In this document: positions 6,287-6,450 of the stretch, in pieces | Position numbering within the stretch: position 1 is the first letter of the stretch | How the letters are laid out: the number at the start of each line of letters is the position of its first letter | Source: Tannerella sp. | GTDB taxonomy: Bacteria > Bacteroidota > Bacteroidia > Bacteroidales > Tannerellaceae | Direction of reading: 5' to 3' | Assembly: GCA_031259505.1 (NCBI GenBank) | Contig: JAIRLL010000162.1 | Coordinates: 1-6,450 of the forward strand | Length of the DNA: 6,450 bases | Program-made: the position numbers and the translations under genes | Notes under the pieces: generated by a model | The model's input: only the letters and a program-made list of their open reading frames with translations | Databases searched by the model: none | Told to the model about the DNA's origin: nothing

Positions 6287-6450
6287 ATGATACACACAAC
6301 AGAAATTCAATGTCCTCACTGCCAAAGTAACGATTTGGTCAAGCAAGGCAAAACAGGTAACGGTACCCAAAAATGGCAATGCAACAGTTGCAAAAAACAT
6401 TTCCGGCTGCATTACCGCTACAAAGCGTGGCAAGCGGGAACAAAAGAGAA
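6287..6450 (+). CDS. insA: IS1-family transposase protein InsA, N-terminal part (3' partial)
   Basis: The frame runs off the window after 54 codons. It has the InsA N-terminal zinc finger: Cys9-x2-Cys12 and Cys32-x2-Cys35, with GKTGNGTQKWQC between them. The segment FRLHYRYKAWQAGT (39-52) corresponds to the FQLQFTYTASQPGT-like segment of IS1 InsA. InsA binds the IS ends and regulates expression; in IS1 the active transposase InsAB' arises by a -1 frameshift into insB, which is not in the window. The ATG at 6287 is preferred because the in-frame ATG at 6257 lies upstream of the predicted transcription start and because the distance to the first Cys then fits IS1. Confidence 0.88.
   Translation, partial: MIHTTEIQCPHCQSNDLVKQGKTGNGTQKWQCNSCKKHFRLHYRYKAWQAGTKE

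Larger units (their letters stand above)
6229..6450 (+). mobile_element. Left end of an IS1-family insertion sequence (partial)
   Basis: The boundary is set by GGTGATG at 6229-6235, which is identical to the outer seven bases I recall for the IS1 left inverted repeat. Further scattered matches extend through about 6251. Some 58 nt inside it an InsA-like frame begins, as in IS1. The element continues past the window, so the right end, InsB and the target duplication cannot be seen. The boundary is inferred from resemblance and not from paired repeats. Confidence 0.75.

Overview
The window looks like a chromosomal segment of a Bacteroidales-type bacterium (Bacteroidota). The evidence is threefold. 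Start codons have A-rich leaders without a clear Shine-Dalgarno sequence. Several intergenic sites match the Bacteroidota -7 promoter consensus TAnnTTTG. The gene families (zinc-binding lipoprotein, metal ABC ATPase, exported Gfo/Idh/MocA protein, ECF sigma factor) are of the kind common in that phylum. I cannot name the genus from sequence alone.

Left region (1-4126, + strand): a compact, operon-like run. It opens with a reading frame that enters from outside the window. This frame joins the C-terminal half of a LolC/LolE/FtsX-type ABC permease directly to a ZnuA-like zinc-binding lipoprotein, with no stop codon between them. Next come a ZnuC-like metal ABC ATPase (14 nt gap to its preferred start, or a short overlap), an extended-SDR NAD-dependent epimerase/dehydratase (ATGA overlap) and shikimate kinase AroK (13 nt gap). 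The zinc-binding protein and the ATPase would serve zinc or manganese uptake, but no ZnuB-type permease is visible beside them.

Middle region (4172-5505): a minus-strand gene, convergent with aroK, encodes a secreted Gfo/Idh/MocA-family protein. It is followed by a 227-nt divergent intergenic region. This region carries two outward-facing TATCTTTG boxes that form an 8-bp inverted repeat, plus a third box, TAACTTTG, just ahead of a small hairpin in the leader of the next gene.

Right region (5506-6450): an ECF-type sigma factor is followed by about 150 nt of apparently non-coding DNA and then the left end of an IS1-family insertion sequence. That end shows a GGTGATG terminus, its own promoter and the zinc-finger N-terminus of InsA, and it runs off the window. 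No anti-sigma (FecR) gene follows the sigma factor within the window; any such gene would have to lie beyond the IS.

The most notable items are the in-frame LolC/E-ZnuA fusion with a lipobox at the junction, the duplicated start site of the epimerase gene, the back-to-back promoter boxes, and the IS1 element next to an apparently orphan sigma factor. I see no clear new defence or mobile system.
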